Shown piece by piece: positions 1-8,440 of a stretch of 64,000 nt of DNA. Source of the DNA: Fluoribacter gormanii (GTDB lineage: Bacteria > Pseudomonadota > Gammaproteobacteria > Legionellales > Legionellaceae); assembly GCF_900156395.1 (NCBI RefSeq), contig NZ_FTNL01000020.1:24871-88870 (forward strand), given 5' to 3'. How positions within the stretch are numbered: the first letter of the stretch is position 1; each line of letters starts with the position of its first letter. Both the position numbers and the translations under genes were made by a program. Below the pieces are notes generated by a model. It searched no databases. It saw only the letters and a program-made list of their open reading frames with translations, and was not told the origin of the DNA.

Positions 1-1314
1 GGTTTGGCGGGAGCCTTACTTGCACTCTATTTGGCTAAAAGAGGCTATAAACTTGAATTATTTGATGCACGCCCCGATGTAAGACTCATGCGTGCAAATG
101 ATGGGCGCTCAATTAACCTGGCTTTATCATGCCGTGGTATTACGGGCATGGAAGGGGTAGGCATCATGCCACTGGTGAAAAAACTCATGGCTCCCATGCG
201 GGCTCGTGCGATTCATGAAATTCAAGGACAAATTAAATTTCAATCGTTTGGCCGACATCATGATGAATACATTAATGCAATCCTAAGAAATGAACTCAAT
301 AAATTATTACTTTCTGAGGTAGAAAAATTTCCCAAGGTAAAACTCAACTTCAATACGAAACTCATTGAATTGGATGTTGAGAATAAATTGGCGATGTTTG
401 AATTACCTGATGGCGCCTTTTTAAAACAAAACTATGAACTTCTCATTGGTGCTGATGGCGCTGGTTCCTGTGTTCGTGAGTACTTGCAGGCGAAGCATTT
501 GGTACACGCATCACGTACTTTCTTACCTTATGGATATAAAGAGCTATCTATAGGGCTTCCTGGCCAAAATCACCTTGTTCACGAACATTTACACCTCTGG
601 CCCAGGGAAGCCTTTTTATTGTTAGGTAATCCTAATCTTGATCAATCCATTACAGGATCCCTATTCTTACCACATGAAGGAAAAAACAGCTTTGCTGAGC
701 TGGATAATGAATTGAAAATTAATGCTTTTTTTAAACAATCATTCCCGGATGCTTATGTCGAAATGCCTCATCTAGTTGAGGAATTTACGCAACATCCTAC
801 AGGTAATATGAGTACGATTAAATGTGAGCCATGGTATTACCAAGATCAATGCCTCCTAATAGGAGATGCGGCTCACGGTGTCGTTCCTTTTTTTGGCCAG
901 GGAATGAATAGTGCGTTTGAAGACTGCCGTATTTTGAATAAGCTTCTGGATCAATATCATGATGATTGGCAGGAAGTAATGCCCGAATTCTATCGTTCAA
1001 GAAAAATAAATACTGATGCAGTCGCACAAATGTCTATGGATAACTTTCATGAAATTCAAATCGACATCAGAGACAGAAGTTTTAACTTAAAAAAACAACT
1101 GGAACATGAATTAATGCGTCGATATCCAGAACATTATGTTTCAAAACATGTTTTGGTCATGTTTACCAATACCCCTTATGCAGATGCTCAAGCACATGGG
1201 GAATTACAAGCGGAATTTTTAAATGAAATATGCGATAACGTGGAGCGAATTGAAGAGATTGACTGGGATAAAGTAGAGAAAAAACTGAAACAATATGACA
1301 AAAAATTGGCATAA
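1..1314 (+). CDS. kmo: kynurenine 3-monooxygenase, 5' truncated by window edge
   Basis: FAD-dependent aromatic hydroxylase that turns L-kynurenine into 3-hydroxykynurenine with NADPH and O2. The reading frame is open from base 1 and the start codon lies upstream, so only the C-terminal ~437 residues are present. Visible family features are the end of the N-terminal Rossmann segment (AGALLALYLAKRGYKLELFDAR), the middle FAD motif LIGADGAGSCVREYL and the second FAD/NADPH motif LIGDAAHGVVPFFGQGMN followed by the ED pair. The length fits the family with only about 10 residues missing. The next gene starts 226 bp downstream on the same strand. The 3-hydroxykynurenine assignment comes from family similarity only. 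A different flavin aromatic hydroxylase of the same group is possible but less likely. Confidence 0.9.
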   Translation, partial: GLAGALLALYLAKRGYKLELFDARPDVRLMRANDGRSINLALSCRGITGMEGVGIMPLVKKLMAPMRARAIHEIQGQIKFQSFGRHHDEYINAILRNELNKLLLSEVEKFPKVKLNFNTKLIELDVENKLAMFELPDGAFLKQNYELLIGADGAGSCVREYLQAKHLVHASRTFLPYGYKELSIGLPGQNHLVHEHLHLWPREAFLLLGNPNLDQSITGSLFLPHEGKNSFAELDNELKINAFFKQSFPDAYVEMPHLVEEFTQHPTGNMSTIKCEPWYYQDQCLLIGDAAHGVVPFFGQGMNSAFEDCRILNKLLDQYHDDWQEVMPEFYRSRKINTDAVAQMSMDNFHEIQIDIRDRSFNLKKQLEHELMRRYPEHYVSKHVLVMFTNTPYADAQAHGELQAEFLNEICDNVERIEEIDWDKVEKKLKQYDKKLA

Positions 1315-1540
1315 TTGATTTGAATTTAAAAATAAGCAAAAAATTCAAGGGATTGCTTTGCCAAAAATTTGACATATAGATTATTATTTATTCATTTAAA
1401 TGGCGGAATCAAGTTGCCTTTTATTGAAAAAGGGCATAAATGACCTTTTTTCATGGTTTTTTGAGGGATCATTAGAAAAAAAGTTGGTATGCGAAATGCA
1501 TTGTTAAAAGTGTCCAACAAATTTTCTCATGGAGATGGCT

Positions 1541-2302
1541 ATGAAAATCATACAAGATTATATTGATTCCAAACAACAAGAATTCATGAATCATCCTTTT
1601 TTTGAAATACTAGAACAATTGAAAAGTTTAAAAGAATTAGGCTATTTTGTTCCTGAATTAACCTTTTGGGCTATGACGTTCCAGGATATTTTAAGAATAA
1701 ACGAAGAGCGAGTAACCGACCCCTATTTACGAAAAGTCGCTCGTCACCACAGACTTGAAGATGCAGGCCATGAAAAATGGTTTCTACATGATAAGAAGTA
1801 CATGGGAGCAGTCAATATCGATTCAGTAAATGATACCAATGATGTAAGCTGGCTCTACAGTAAAGAAACTCAATTAACTCGCGATGCTGCTTATGCTATC
1901 TTAGCTGAAGTATATAAAGCGAATGATGAAATTCTCAATATTGTTCTCCTCTTAACGATTGAATCATCAGGACATGTGTTCTTTGAAAAAGTTTCAAAAC
2001 AAGTGAAAAAAACAGGGGAAGATAAAAATCTCAAATATTTCTCCACATCACACTTGGAAGTTGAAATGGCCCATGCCTTGTTTGAAGAAGAAATGGAACG
2101 CTCTTTGTTCTCAAGACAAGTACCCATTCACATTCGCCGCGAAGCCTTAAAAATGGTAGACCGATGCTACGATGCATTTAACAAGATGTTCGATGGCTTG
2201 ATTATTGCTTGTAACCGAAGACTCGAACTGGCAAAACAAAGGAATCATCAAGATGCTGCAAACAAAGAACCAGTGGAATTCATTTCACATAAAGCAGTGT
2301 AA
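1541..2302 (+). CDS. heme-oxygenase-like diiron (HDO-type) protein
   Basis: Predicted all-helical protein of 253 residues resembling the iron-containing redox enzyme / heme-oxygenase-like diiron oxidase group. Candidate metal ligands lie in the helix RHHRLEDAGHEKWF (HxxxExxxH-like), in IESSGHVFFE and in HLEVEMAHALFEEE, the spacing typical of HDO proteins. The start at 1541 is preferred over the upstream in-frame ATGs at 1529 and 1535 because GGAG (1531-1534) lies 6 nt before it. A strong terminator-like hairpin follows 12 bp after the stop. The gene sits between kmo and an FAD oxidase on the same strand, so a role in oxidative small-molecule chemistry is plausible. The substrate cannot be read from the sequence. 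Confidence 0.65.
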   Translation: MKIIQDYIDSKQQEFMNHPFFEILEQLKSLKELGYFVPELTFWAMTFQDILRINEERVTDPYLRKVARHHRLEDAGHEKWFLHDKKYMGAVNIDSVNDTNDVSWLYSKETQLTRDAAYAILAEVYKANDEILNIVLLLTIESSGHVFFEKVSKQVKKTGEDKNLKYFSTSHLEVEMAHALFEEEMERSLFSRQVPIHIRREALKMVDRCYDAFNKMFDGLIIACNRRLELAKQRNHQDAANKEPVEFISHKAV

Positions 2303-2314
2303 AAAAAAGTTTGG

Positions 2315-2353
2315 ACAAGCGATGCTCAGTGATGAGCATTCGCTTGTTTTTTT
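2315..2353 (+). terminator. rho-independent terminator overlapping the next start codon
   Basis: The left arm is 2315-2328 (ACAAGCGATGCTCA) and the loop is GTGA. The right arm is 2333-2347 (TGAGCATTCGCTTGT, one bulged T), followed by seven Ts (2347-2353). It has the form of an intrinsic terminator for the upstream gene ending at 2302. The most likely ATG of the next gene (2322-2324) lies inside the left arm. Confidence 0.75.
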
Positions 2354-3632
2354 CCGCGAAGATTTCGGTAAGCTGATTCACTCAGATCCAATTGCCGCTT
2401 TTGAACCTCAAACCATCGCAGAAGTACAATCATTCATACAGTATGCTCATGAAAATCAACTACCTGTCACTATCCGTGGTAATGGAATGAGTCAGAGTGG
2501 GCAATCACTTACCGTTTCTGGTGGCATGCTCCTTAATATGAAACATTTTAATCATGCTTCAGAAGCTGATTCAAACTCCATCTGGGTTGAAGCCAATACG
2601 TCGTGGGCTTCATTATTGGATAATACGTTAAAACAATCTATGACCCCATATGTTGTCCCTCATAATTGTAATTTAACAGTTGGAGGCGTTCTCTCTGCCG
2701 GCGGCATGGGTGCTTCATCATTCAAATACGGTAGTGTAACGGCCCATGTCAACGCACTAGAAATAGTGCAAGCTAATGGCGAGTTGATCCAAACAGAACA
2801 ACAATCCTCTTTAATGCAAGCCTGTTTAGGCGGGCAAGGACGTTTTGGACTGATTACCAAAGCCTGTATTGCACTAAGACCTTGTTTAAAAAATGTTAGA
2901 ACGTTCTTCTTAATTTATTTAGATAAGGACGAATGGCTTAATGATTTGCTTTTATGTCAAACAAAAGCAGATTATGTAGAATCATTTTGTACCCCGGCAA
3001 TACAAGGTGCGAAATTATCGGCAAAAGGGCGAGCGCCTTTTGCCCAATGGTTTTATTGCCTTCATGTAGCGCTTGAATATGACAATCTACCACCCGATTT
3101 TTGTGATTTAGGATTAAAGCCCTGGCGCTTGCTACATACCCAAGATGAGTCCATTCACTCTTATTTACATCGTCATGATTCACGTTTTAATGCAATGAAA
3201 ATAACCGGGCAATGGGACTTACAACATCCTTGGTATGAATGTTTCATACCCGGTTCTCAATTAAATAATCTGGAAGAATTATTGGCTACTTTGCCTTTAC
3301 ACTATGCTACCGTGGTACATCTTGCCCGGATTGCGCCTCTTGCTCCAGCTGGATTTCTGCAACTGCCTAAAGACAAGGATATTTTTGCCTTCATGATCCT
3401 TAATCCGGGCTTACCTAACTCATTGATTCCAAGTTGTTTAGAAACCATAAAACACTTGGACGCACTCTTTTTATCCCAAGGTGGCAAGCGCTATCTTTCC
3501 GGATATTTGGGCGACTCTCCAGATACAGAGTTTTGGCAAAATCATTTTGCAGAGCGGTATGATGATTGGATTAAATTAAAAGAACTATATGATCCACTGC
3601 ATATTTTTTGTTCTACTTTGTATCATAATTAA
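2322..3632 (+). CDS. FAD-binding oxidoreductase, cytokinin-dehydrogenase-like
   Basis: Flavoprotein of the PCMH/VAO superfamily, 436 residues from the chosen ATG. The N-terminal FAD domain contains TIRGNGMSQSGQS, which corresponds to the flavin-linkage loop GHS-x-GQ of cytokinin dehydrogenases, but here the His is replaced by Asn (GNGMSQSGQS). It also contains GGVLSAGGMGASSFKYG, matching the GG-x-LS..G pyrophosphate loop. The C-terminal half looks like the cytokinin-binding domain. The open frame extends upstream to 2205 inside the previous gene. ATG 2322 is chosen because homologous proteins begin close to the segment FFREDFGKLIHSDP. The loss of the His suggests FAD may be non-covalently bound. 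Cytokinin as substrate is not implied; these enzymes oxidise various amines and alcohols. Confidence 0.75.
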   Translation: MLSDEHSLVFFREDFGKLIHSDPIAAFEPQTIAEVQSFIQYAHENQLPVTIRGNGMSQSGQSLTVSGGMLLNMKHFNHASEADSNSIWVEANTSWASLLDNTLKQSMTPYVVPHNCNLTVGGVLSAGGMGASSFKYGSVTAHVNALEIVQANGELIQTEQQSSLMQACLGGQGRFGLITKACIALRPCLKNVRTFFLIYLDKDEWLNDLLLCQTKADYVESFCTPAIQGAKLSAKGRAPFAQWFYCLHVALEYDNLPPDFCDLGLKPWRLLHTQDESIHSYLHRHDSRFNAMKITGQWDLQHPWYECFIPGSQLNNLEELLATLPLHYATVVHLARIAPLAPAGFLQLPKDKDIFAFMILNPGLPNSLIPSCLETIKHLDALFLSQGGKRYLSGYLGDSPDTEFWQNHFAERYDDWIKLKELYDPLHIFCSTLYHN

Positions 3633-3682
3633 TTAACCTGGGTGCAACGCATCGGCTCCCCTGAAAACTGTGATTTTTAAAT

Positions 3683-3710
3683 CAGGGTTTCGCTGCGCTG
3701 CCCCCAAGCC
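3683..3710. repeat. degenerate copy of a ~30-bp intergenic repeat
   Basis: CAGGGTTTCGCTGCGCTG followed by CCCCCAAGCC. It resembles the segments at 18696-18725 and 19891-19918, which share the pattern (C)AGG-TTTCGC-n(6-8)-CCCA-GC. It lies in the 90-bp space between the convergent FAD oxidoreductase and O-methyltransferase genes. Confidence 0.3.
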
Positions 3711-3721
3711 AATCGATTTAC

Positions 3722-4729
3722 TCACCTGTGCAGGGTCTTAGGCTTAAATTCCATTAAAGTGAATAAACTATTTGTTGGATAACTGTTTTCAAAGATAAAT
3801 CCCGCAGGTTCAATTGATTGTTGCCATTCGGACAAGGTACGTTGTCTGCCGCCAAGTAATACCATCATCACAATATCCATCGTTTTATTAGGATGGGGCT
3901 CATGGTCATCAGGCATTACTTGTTCTGCAATAAATAAAGTCGCATTTTGGGGCATTTGTTGGGCGCAGTTCTTTAATATTTTATGCATCATTTCATCGTT
4001 AAAATCATGCAAAACTCCTTTGAAAATATAAGCATCTGCTGGAGGGATACTCGCAAAAAAGTCACCTTCCTGGAGACTCACTTGATTAGAAAATGCTTTT
4101 GAATCCAATTGGCAAATCACTGCCGGTGTATCAAAAAGAATAGCCTTTAAAGTGGGATATTGCTTGGTAATTGCTTTTACAAGCCCCCCTCGCCCGCCGC
4201 CCATATCAACAAAGTTGGAAAAAGTAGCAAAATTGTATGCATTGCTAATTGCCACATCATCATAAGATGATAATTTAGCCATCCCTCGATCAAAATTTTG
4301 CTGTTTCTCTGCATTTTTACCGAGAAAGCTAAAGAAATCATCGCCGTGTTGTAGCTCAAATGCAGATTTTCCCGTCTTAAGGCTGGCGTCCAACTGAGAA
4401 AATGCTTGCCACCAAGCATCATCAACCATACATAATACATCGCGCACGGAATGAGGATCATCGTCACACAGCGGTTTGGATAATTCGGTCAATGAATAAA
4501 CGCCATGGTCGTAATTAAATAAATCATAACTACTTAGAAACTTTAACACCCTATCAAGCAATTCGGGTTGACTCTCTGTGGCTTGGGCCAATTCGTCGAT
4601 CCTTTTCGGCCCAGAAGCCAGATGATTTGCTACACCCAATTTGGCTACAGCATGTAGTGCTCGTGAAACAACATACCAGCGGGACATAATAGCTAATTGA
4701 ATATGTGGTTTATCCATGTGAGATTGCAT
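3722..4729 (-). CDS. SAM-dependent O-methyltransferase (family 2, HIOMT/ASMT-like)
   Basis: Class I small-molecule O-methyltransferase of 335 residues. The N-terminal winged-helix dimerisation domain (about 1-110, AKLGVANHLASGPKRIDELA) is followed by the SAM fold with motif VDMGGGRGGLVKAI (about residues 180-195) and the acidic residue in AILFDTP. The catalytic base is the His in FKGVLHDFNDE, equivalent to the KxVLHDW motif of plant and bacterial family 2 enzymes. Such enzymes methylate phenolic hydroxyls or related acceptors. It lies 77 bp downstream of the dioxygenase gene on the same strand and may be co-transcribed. The acceptor is not predictable. A link to the polyketide 20 kb away is possible but there is no direct evidence for it. 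Confidence 0.85.
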   Translation of the reverse strand: MQSHMDKPHIQLAIMSRWYVVSRALHAVAKLGVANHLASGPKRIDELAQATESQPELLDRVLKFLSSYDLFNYDHGVYSLTELSKPLCDDDPHSVRDVLCMVDDAWWQAFSQLDASLKTGKSAFELQHGDDFFSFLGKNAEKQQNFDRGMAKLSSYDDVAISNAYNFATFSNFVDMGGGRGGLVKAITKQYPTLKAILFDTPAVICQLDSKAFSNQVSLQEGDFFASIPPADAYIFKGVLHDFNDEMMHKILKNCAQQMPQNATLFIAEQVMPDDHEPHPNKTMDIVMMVLLGGRQRTLSEWQQSIEPAGFIFENSYPTNSLFTLMEFKPKTLHR

Positions 4730-4806
4730 ATATAATTCCTTTTAATACGGTCCATTTATTATTTGTTAATTAGATCAAAAAGTTAAGTATTATTATTTAT
4801 TTAATT

Positions 4807-5610
4807 CTATCCGAAAAGAAATGTGCGCATTGAAATCGAACTATTCTCAATCGCTTCATAAATGAAAACCAGTTCGTCTTCATCATGTGCAGCACCTAAA
4901 ATATATAACAATGGATAGTAGTGATCAGGAGTAGGAACACTGAGCTTCCCCGCAATCGTATCACGATAGTGAGTAATTAATGCTGCAAAATCTCTGGCCA
5001 TTAATTTTTCTTTGAACCATTCATCAAACTCAACTGCCCAATCATAAGGCGTTGATTTGCGCTCCCAACTAATCTTGGAAAGATTATGTACTAAATTACC
5101 ACTGCTGACGATAAGAATGTTTTGCTCTCGAAGTAATTGTAATTGTTGACCTATTTGATAATGAAACTCCTCAGGTTGTTCTATGTCGATACTGAGCTGG
5201 ACAATAGGAATATCCGCCCGAGGATATATATGTCGCACCACGGACCAAGTTCCATGATCCAATCCCCATTGTTCGTCATCCAGTTTGATCGAAGTCCGAG
5301 TTACGATGGTTCTAATGCGTTCTGCCGTTTCAGGAGAACCTGGAGCGAGATATGCTATGTTAAAAAGCTTTTTGGGGAAGCAATAAAAATCATGGATCGT
5401 TCTTGGATTTAACATATGCGTGACCCAGGTACCTTTAGTCAACCAGTGCGCTGAAATGCATACAATTGCCGTTGGTTGAGGAATTTTGTTACCCAGAGCT
5501 TGTAAGCTCAACGTAAATTTATTAGTTTGAATTGCATGCATGGGACAGCCATGACCAATAAAAATTAATGGCATGCGCTTGCTGCGTTCCAAATCATCCT
5601 TCATGTCCAT
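4807..5610 (-). CDS. ygiD: DODA-type extradiol dioxygenase (YgiD-like)
   Basis: Class III extradiol ring-cleavage dioxygenase of the 4,5-DOPA dioxygenase family, 267 residues. Metal and catalytic His residues are seen in FIGHGCPMHAI, ISAHWLT, SSGNLVHNL and TPDHYYPLLYILGA, all at the usual places for YgiD. The canonical GHGSPMN is GHGCPMH here. In E. coli the enzyme cleaves catechols such as L-DOPA. The start could be 5610, 5604 (next Met) or 5571 (MPLIF); no clear ribosome binding site separates them. It lies upstream of the O-methyltransferase on the same strand, so both may act on catechol-like compounds. Confidence 0.88.
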   Translation of the reverse strand: MDMKDDLERSKRMPLIFIGHGCPMHAIQTNKFTLSLQALGNKIPQPTAIVCISAHWLTKGTWVTHMLNPRTIHDFYCFPKKLFNIAYLAPGSPETAERIRTIVTRTSIKLDDEQWGLDHGTWSVVRHIYPRADIPIVQLSIDIEQPEEFHYQIGQQLQLLREQNILIVSSGNLVHNLSKISWERKSTPYDWAVEFDEWFKEKLMARDFAALITHYRDTIAGKLSVPTPDHYYPLLYILGAAHDEDELVFIYEAIENSSISMRTFLFG

Positions 5611-5842
5611 AATGAAGCACCGTAAAATCAGTACTCGCTTAGTATCATATTAGTTCAAAAAATGCAGGATGCTAAATTAGCGGGCATTTATTATACAAAT
5701 ATCCCTTTTGCAAAATATAGTGTTATGGTTGTATCTCGTATATTAAAGAAAAGCTTATAGTCGCAATCAATCGCGAATAATTAACGACCACTTAATATAT
5801 TTTTAGTACACTCTGCGCAAATTAACCATAAGGTAATTAATT

Positions 5843-6541
5843 ATGTGGCACTTAAGAGTAATGCGTGAATTATTAAAAACGCTCCCCAAAAAAAATAGAA
5901 AAGGTGGAGAAGTTTTTTTAAATGAACTCTTTCTATCTGTTAAAGCAGTAGGGGAAAATCCTGAAATAGAATTTTTTCTAGGTCTTATTGAGAAATCTTT
6001 TTTAAAATTTGAAAATCAGAAGCCTTGTTCAGTCTCTTTAACCGAGTTTTCCAGACATATTTTTGGTCTTACTCTGCTTTATATTAAATCCAGTGACGAG
6101 CTCGCTATCTGGAATAGTGATTTTATTCCCAAAATAAGAAAAATTGAGCGATTTTTAGCCTTCGAAAAGGGACAGTCGATGGTCCAATTTCTTAACCAAC
6201 TTGAAATAAATGTGTTTGCAAGTTTAGAGTACAAAATGAACATCAATTTCGCTCATTTAAGGTCCATTTTAAGTAAATGCACCGCCTTGGAGCTAAGCGA
6301 AAACGGCACCTCCGAGATAGCTCGATTTTTTACTGATACTTATGCTAAAGAGTTGGATGAAGAAAATTGTTGCGATGCGTTTAAACTGATCATCCAAGAT
6401 GCCAAGACACACCTTGAAAGTCAGAAAAATGAGACTTTACCGCAGATTTCTCTCGTTAAATCTCAATTAAGCCTATTTAAAACAATTAAAGCATCAAGTG
6501 ATGGCTCAGAAAGCAAACACGAATACATGAAAATGCGATAG
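5843..6541 (+). CDS. hypothetical protein, 232 aa
   Basis: I do not recognise this protein. It is predicted helical and soluble, rich in Lys, Glu, Phe and Leu, with no signal peptide or membrane segment and no obvious catalytic motif. The ATG at 5843 has AAGG 9-12 nt upstream (TAAGGTAATTAATT). It is separated by 230 bp from the divergent dioxygenase gene. A GC-rich hairpin (6550-6571) follows its stop. The lysine-rich N-terminus and acidic patches would be compatible with an effector or a regulatory protein, but nothing specific supports either. Confidence 0.55.
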   Translation: MWHLRVMRELLKTLPKKNRKGGEVFLNELFLSVKAVGENPEIEFFLGLIEKSFLKFENQKPCSVSLTEFSRHIFGLTLLYIKSSDELAIWNSDFIPKIRKIERFLAFEKGQSMVQFLNQLEINVFASLEYKMNINFAHLRSILSKCTALELSENGTSEIARFFTDTYAKELDEENCCDAFKLIIQDAKTHLESQKNETLPQISLVKSQLSLFKTIKASSDGSESKHEYMKMR

Positions 6542-6549
6542 TCATGAAT

Positions 6550-6571
6550 TCCGGGACATCCAAGTCCCGGA
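6550..6571. terminator. hairpin between convergent genes
   Basis: TCCGGGAC (6550-6557), loop ATCCAA, GTCCCGGA (6564-6571): a perfect 8-bp GC-rich stem between the convergent genes ending at 6541 and 6611. The T tract is weak on both strands (CAATTAATT on the plus side), so this is a probable but not textbook bidirectional terminator. Confidence 0.5.
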
Positions 6572-6610
6572 CAATTAATTCATCCAGGGTGTGAAGTACT
6601 ATAAGCCTAC

Positions 6611-7246
6611 TCACTCCGCCAACATCGCTGCATGATTTAAGCTTGCGATCCTGACTCCAAAACCGACCAGTAAACCTCCCATAATTTTAACAATGTAATA
6701 TTGCAACCGATTTAGATTAGTTTTGACATACTGATGGGTAAGCATATAAGCGAGGCAGGAAAACCAAATCATGTGAATTAAGGCAATTTCAACTCCATAA
6801 CCTAACTCAGTCATAATCGAATGACCGGGCTTTACCACTAAAGTAAAAAATGCCAGTAAGAACATAATTGCTTTGGGGTTTAAAAGATTGCACAACAAAC
6901 CTTGATTAAAAGCGTGCAAACCGGTAATGGAATGGGATGAATGGTTGGCATCCAATTTCATCATTTCGCGCTTCGCGAGTAAGCTTTTGATGCCAATATA
7001 GATCAGGTAAGCAGCCCCCAGGTATTTTATAATGCTGAACGCCAGTAATGATTGTGAGATCACAAGAGCCAATCCTAAAATGCAGTAGCTTGCATGAATT
7101 AAAAGACTCACTGAAACGCCAAGAGCAGTATAGATTCCTTCTCTTCTGGAATAAAGTAAGGAATTTTTAGCAACTAGAGCAAAATCAGGACCAGGAGAAA
7201 TCGCCGCCAACATAATCAACATACTTATAGACAAAAACTCTTGCAC
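6611..7246 (-). CDS. LysE/RhtB family amino acid exporter
   Basis: Inner membrane exporter of about 211 residues and six predicted transmembrane helices. The family signature is at the N-terminus (AAISPGPDFALVAKNSLLYSRREGIYTALGVSVS), with GIKSLLAKRE in the mid-loop and NLLNPKAIMFLLAFF in helix 4. The GTG at 7246 is preferred over the ATG at 7267 because AGGGAGG lies 6 nt upstream of it and because it gives the usual family length. Members export amino acids or homoserine lactones; the substrate is unknown. No partner gene is apparent. Confidence 0.88.
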   Translation of the reverse strand: MQEFLSISMLIMLAAISPGPDFALVAKNSLLYSRREGIYTALGVSVSLLIHASYCILGLALVISQSLLAFSIIKYLGAAYLIYIGIKSLLAKREMMKLDANHSSHSITGLHAFNQGLLCNLLNPKAIMFLLAFFTLVVKPGHSIMTELGYGVEIALIHMIWFSCLAYMLTHQYVKTNLNRLQYYIVKIMGGLLVGFGVRIASLNHAAMLAE

Positions 7247-7339
7247 AATATTCCTCCCTAAAATCACAAAAAAAATAATTATATCACAACCTTGGATTGC
7301 ATAGGATGTCCCGATTTGCTTGAAATCAGTTTATGGTTA

Positions 7340-8320
7340 TTAAATCTTGTTATCCCGATAATAGGTAATGAAATTCTTATCTGCGCTCAGAGGCTGCAGT
7401 GCATAAGCTTCTTGAGTTAAAGAGCACTGATAGTCAAAAACGGCCCCTATGTTCCCCGCTGTGAAGTGAGACGCATCTTTTCCCCCATGACCATCATAAA
7501 TCCCTATCAAAAAAGGTTGTGAAGGAGAAAGAGTTTGGATCGCAATTGAAATATTATCCCGCGTCCCCCGTTCGAGCGCTTTATTCGCAAGCATTTTTGC
7601 TAATTGGTGTTCTTCTAGTTTGTTTGCCAAGGGTATTTCATTTAAACAATTAAAAAGCCACTGTTCATGTGCTTTTTGGGTTTGGCCTGCTAATGGCTCT
7701 GTAAAACCATCACATGTTGTAATAATTTGAACCGTTCTTACGCATTCTGGAGAAATGCCAAGGGAGTCACTCATCTTATCGAGGTAATGAATATCGATTT
7801 GTGCATCAGCACAAACTACTCCATCATTATAATCAAAATCACCTATCGCGCGAGATACTGCCAGCTGACCATTGATGCGATCGAAAAAGACTACGCCGCC
7901 TGCTTTTTGAATACGCTCCATCTCAAACGCAGGGTGATGAATAATACTATTTAAGCGTACTACACCGCTTAACTTCGCCTGCATATCGTAAATAACCGCA
8001 AAACAAAGGGAATCGGCTAAAGTTGCGGTGATTAAGTTCCGATGACCATCATATACTGTCGTCGACGCCGTCGTGCCCCCATGCATCACATTACGCCCTA
8101 AAATGTTAATTACGTGATAACTGGTCCATAAACGACGACCTATCTCCTGTGGGGTAAGTAGATTAAAATGATTTGGAGGATACCAACATGCAAAAGCGGC
8201 ATCTTCTTGGCTCGGGCGTGCGCCCATGGTCTCATATAAACCAAATCCATGTTCCTTTACACGTTCACAAACATCAATCCCATCATCAGGAAGTGACGTG
8301 ATGTATTGAATGCTTTGCAT
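7340..8320 (-). CDS. PP2C-like protein phosphatase with permuted motif order
   Basis: About 326 residues containing all the main metal-dependent Ser/Thr phosphatase (PPM/PP2C) motifs, but in an unusual order. Motif 1 is GARPSQEDAAF (about residues 35-45), followed by GGTTASTTVYDG and ATLADSLCFAVIYD (the GTTA and NxGDS equivalents, GD changed to AD). Then come LAVSRAIGDFDYN, ITTCDGFTEPL and GTRDNISIAIQTL. The strand with the metal-binding motif FLIGIYDGHGGKDASHF, normally right after motif 1, is instead near the C-terminus (about residue 275). The ATG at 8320 has AGGA 6 nt upstream; a TTG at 8335 is the alternative. The Asp residues needed for metal binding are present, so activity is plausible if the protein folds as a circular permutant. 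It may be a translocated effector. Confidence 0.75.
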   Translation of the reverse strand: MQSIQYITSLPDDGIDVCERVKEHGFGLYETMGARPSQEDAAFACWYPPNHFNLLTPQEIGRRLWTSYHVINILGRNVMHGGTTASTTVYDGHRNLITATLADSLCFAVIYDMQAKLSGVVRLNSIIHHPAFEMERIQKAGGVVFFDRINGQLAVSRAIGDFDYNDGVVCADAQIDIHYLDKMSDSLGISPECVRTVQIITTCDGFTEPLAGQTQKAHEQWLFNCLNEIPLANKLEEHQLAKMLANKALERGTRDNISIAIQTLSPSQPFLIGIYDGHGGKDASHFTAGNIGAVFDYQCSLTQEAYALQPLSADKNFITYYRDNKI

Positions 8321-8440
8321 GCTTTTTCCTACCAATACCCCCTTTAAAAATATAGCACATAGACTTTGCGAGAATCAGTAAAAACTCTTGTCTTTAAAAA
8401 AGGAACGATACTTCAAGACCCGATCCTGCTGGCACTTCGC

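Noticed and set aside
4177..4467. 96-codon minus-strand frame inside the O-methyltransferase gene
   Set aside because: It is a shifted frame of a clear family 2 methyltransferase and has no independent start signal.
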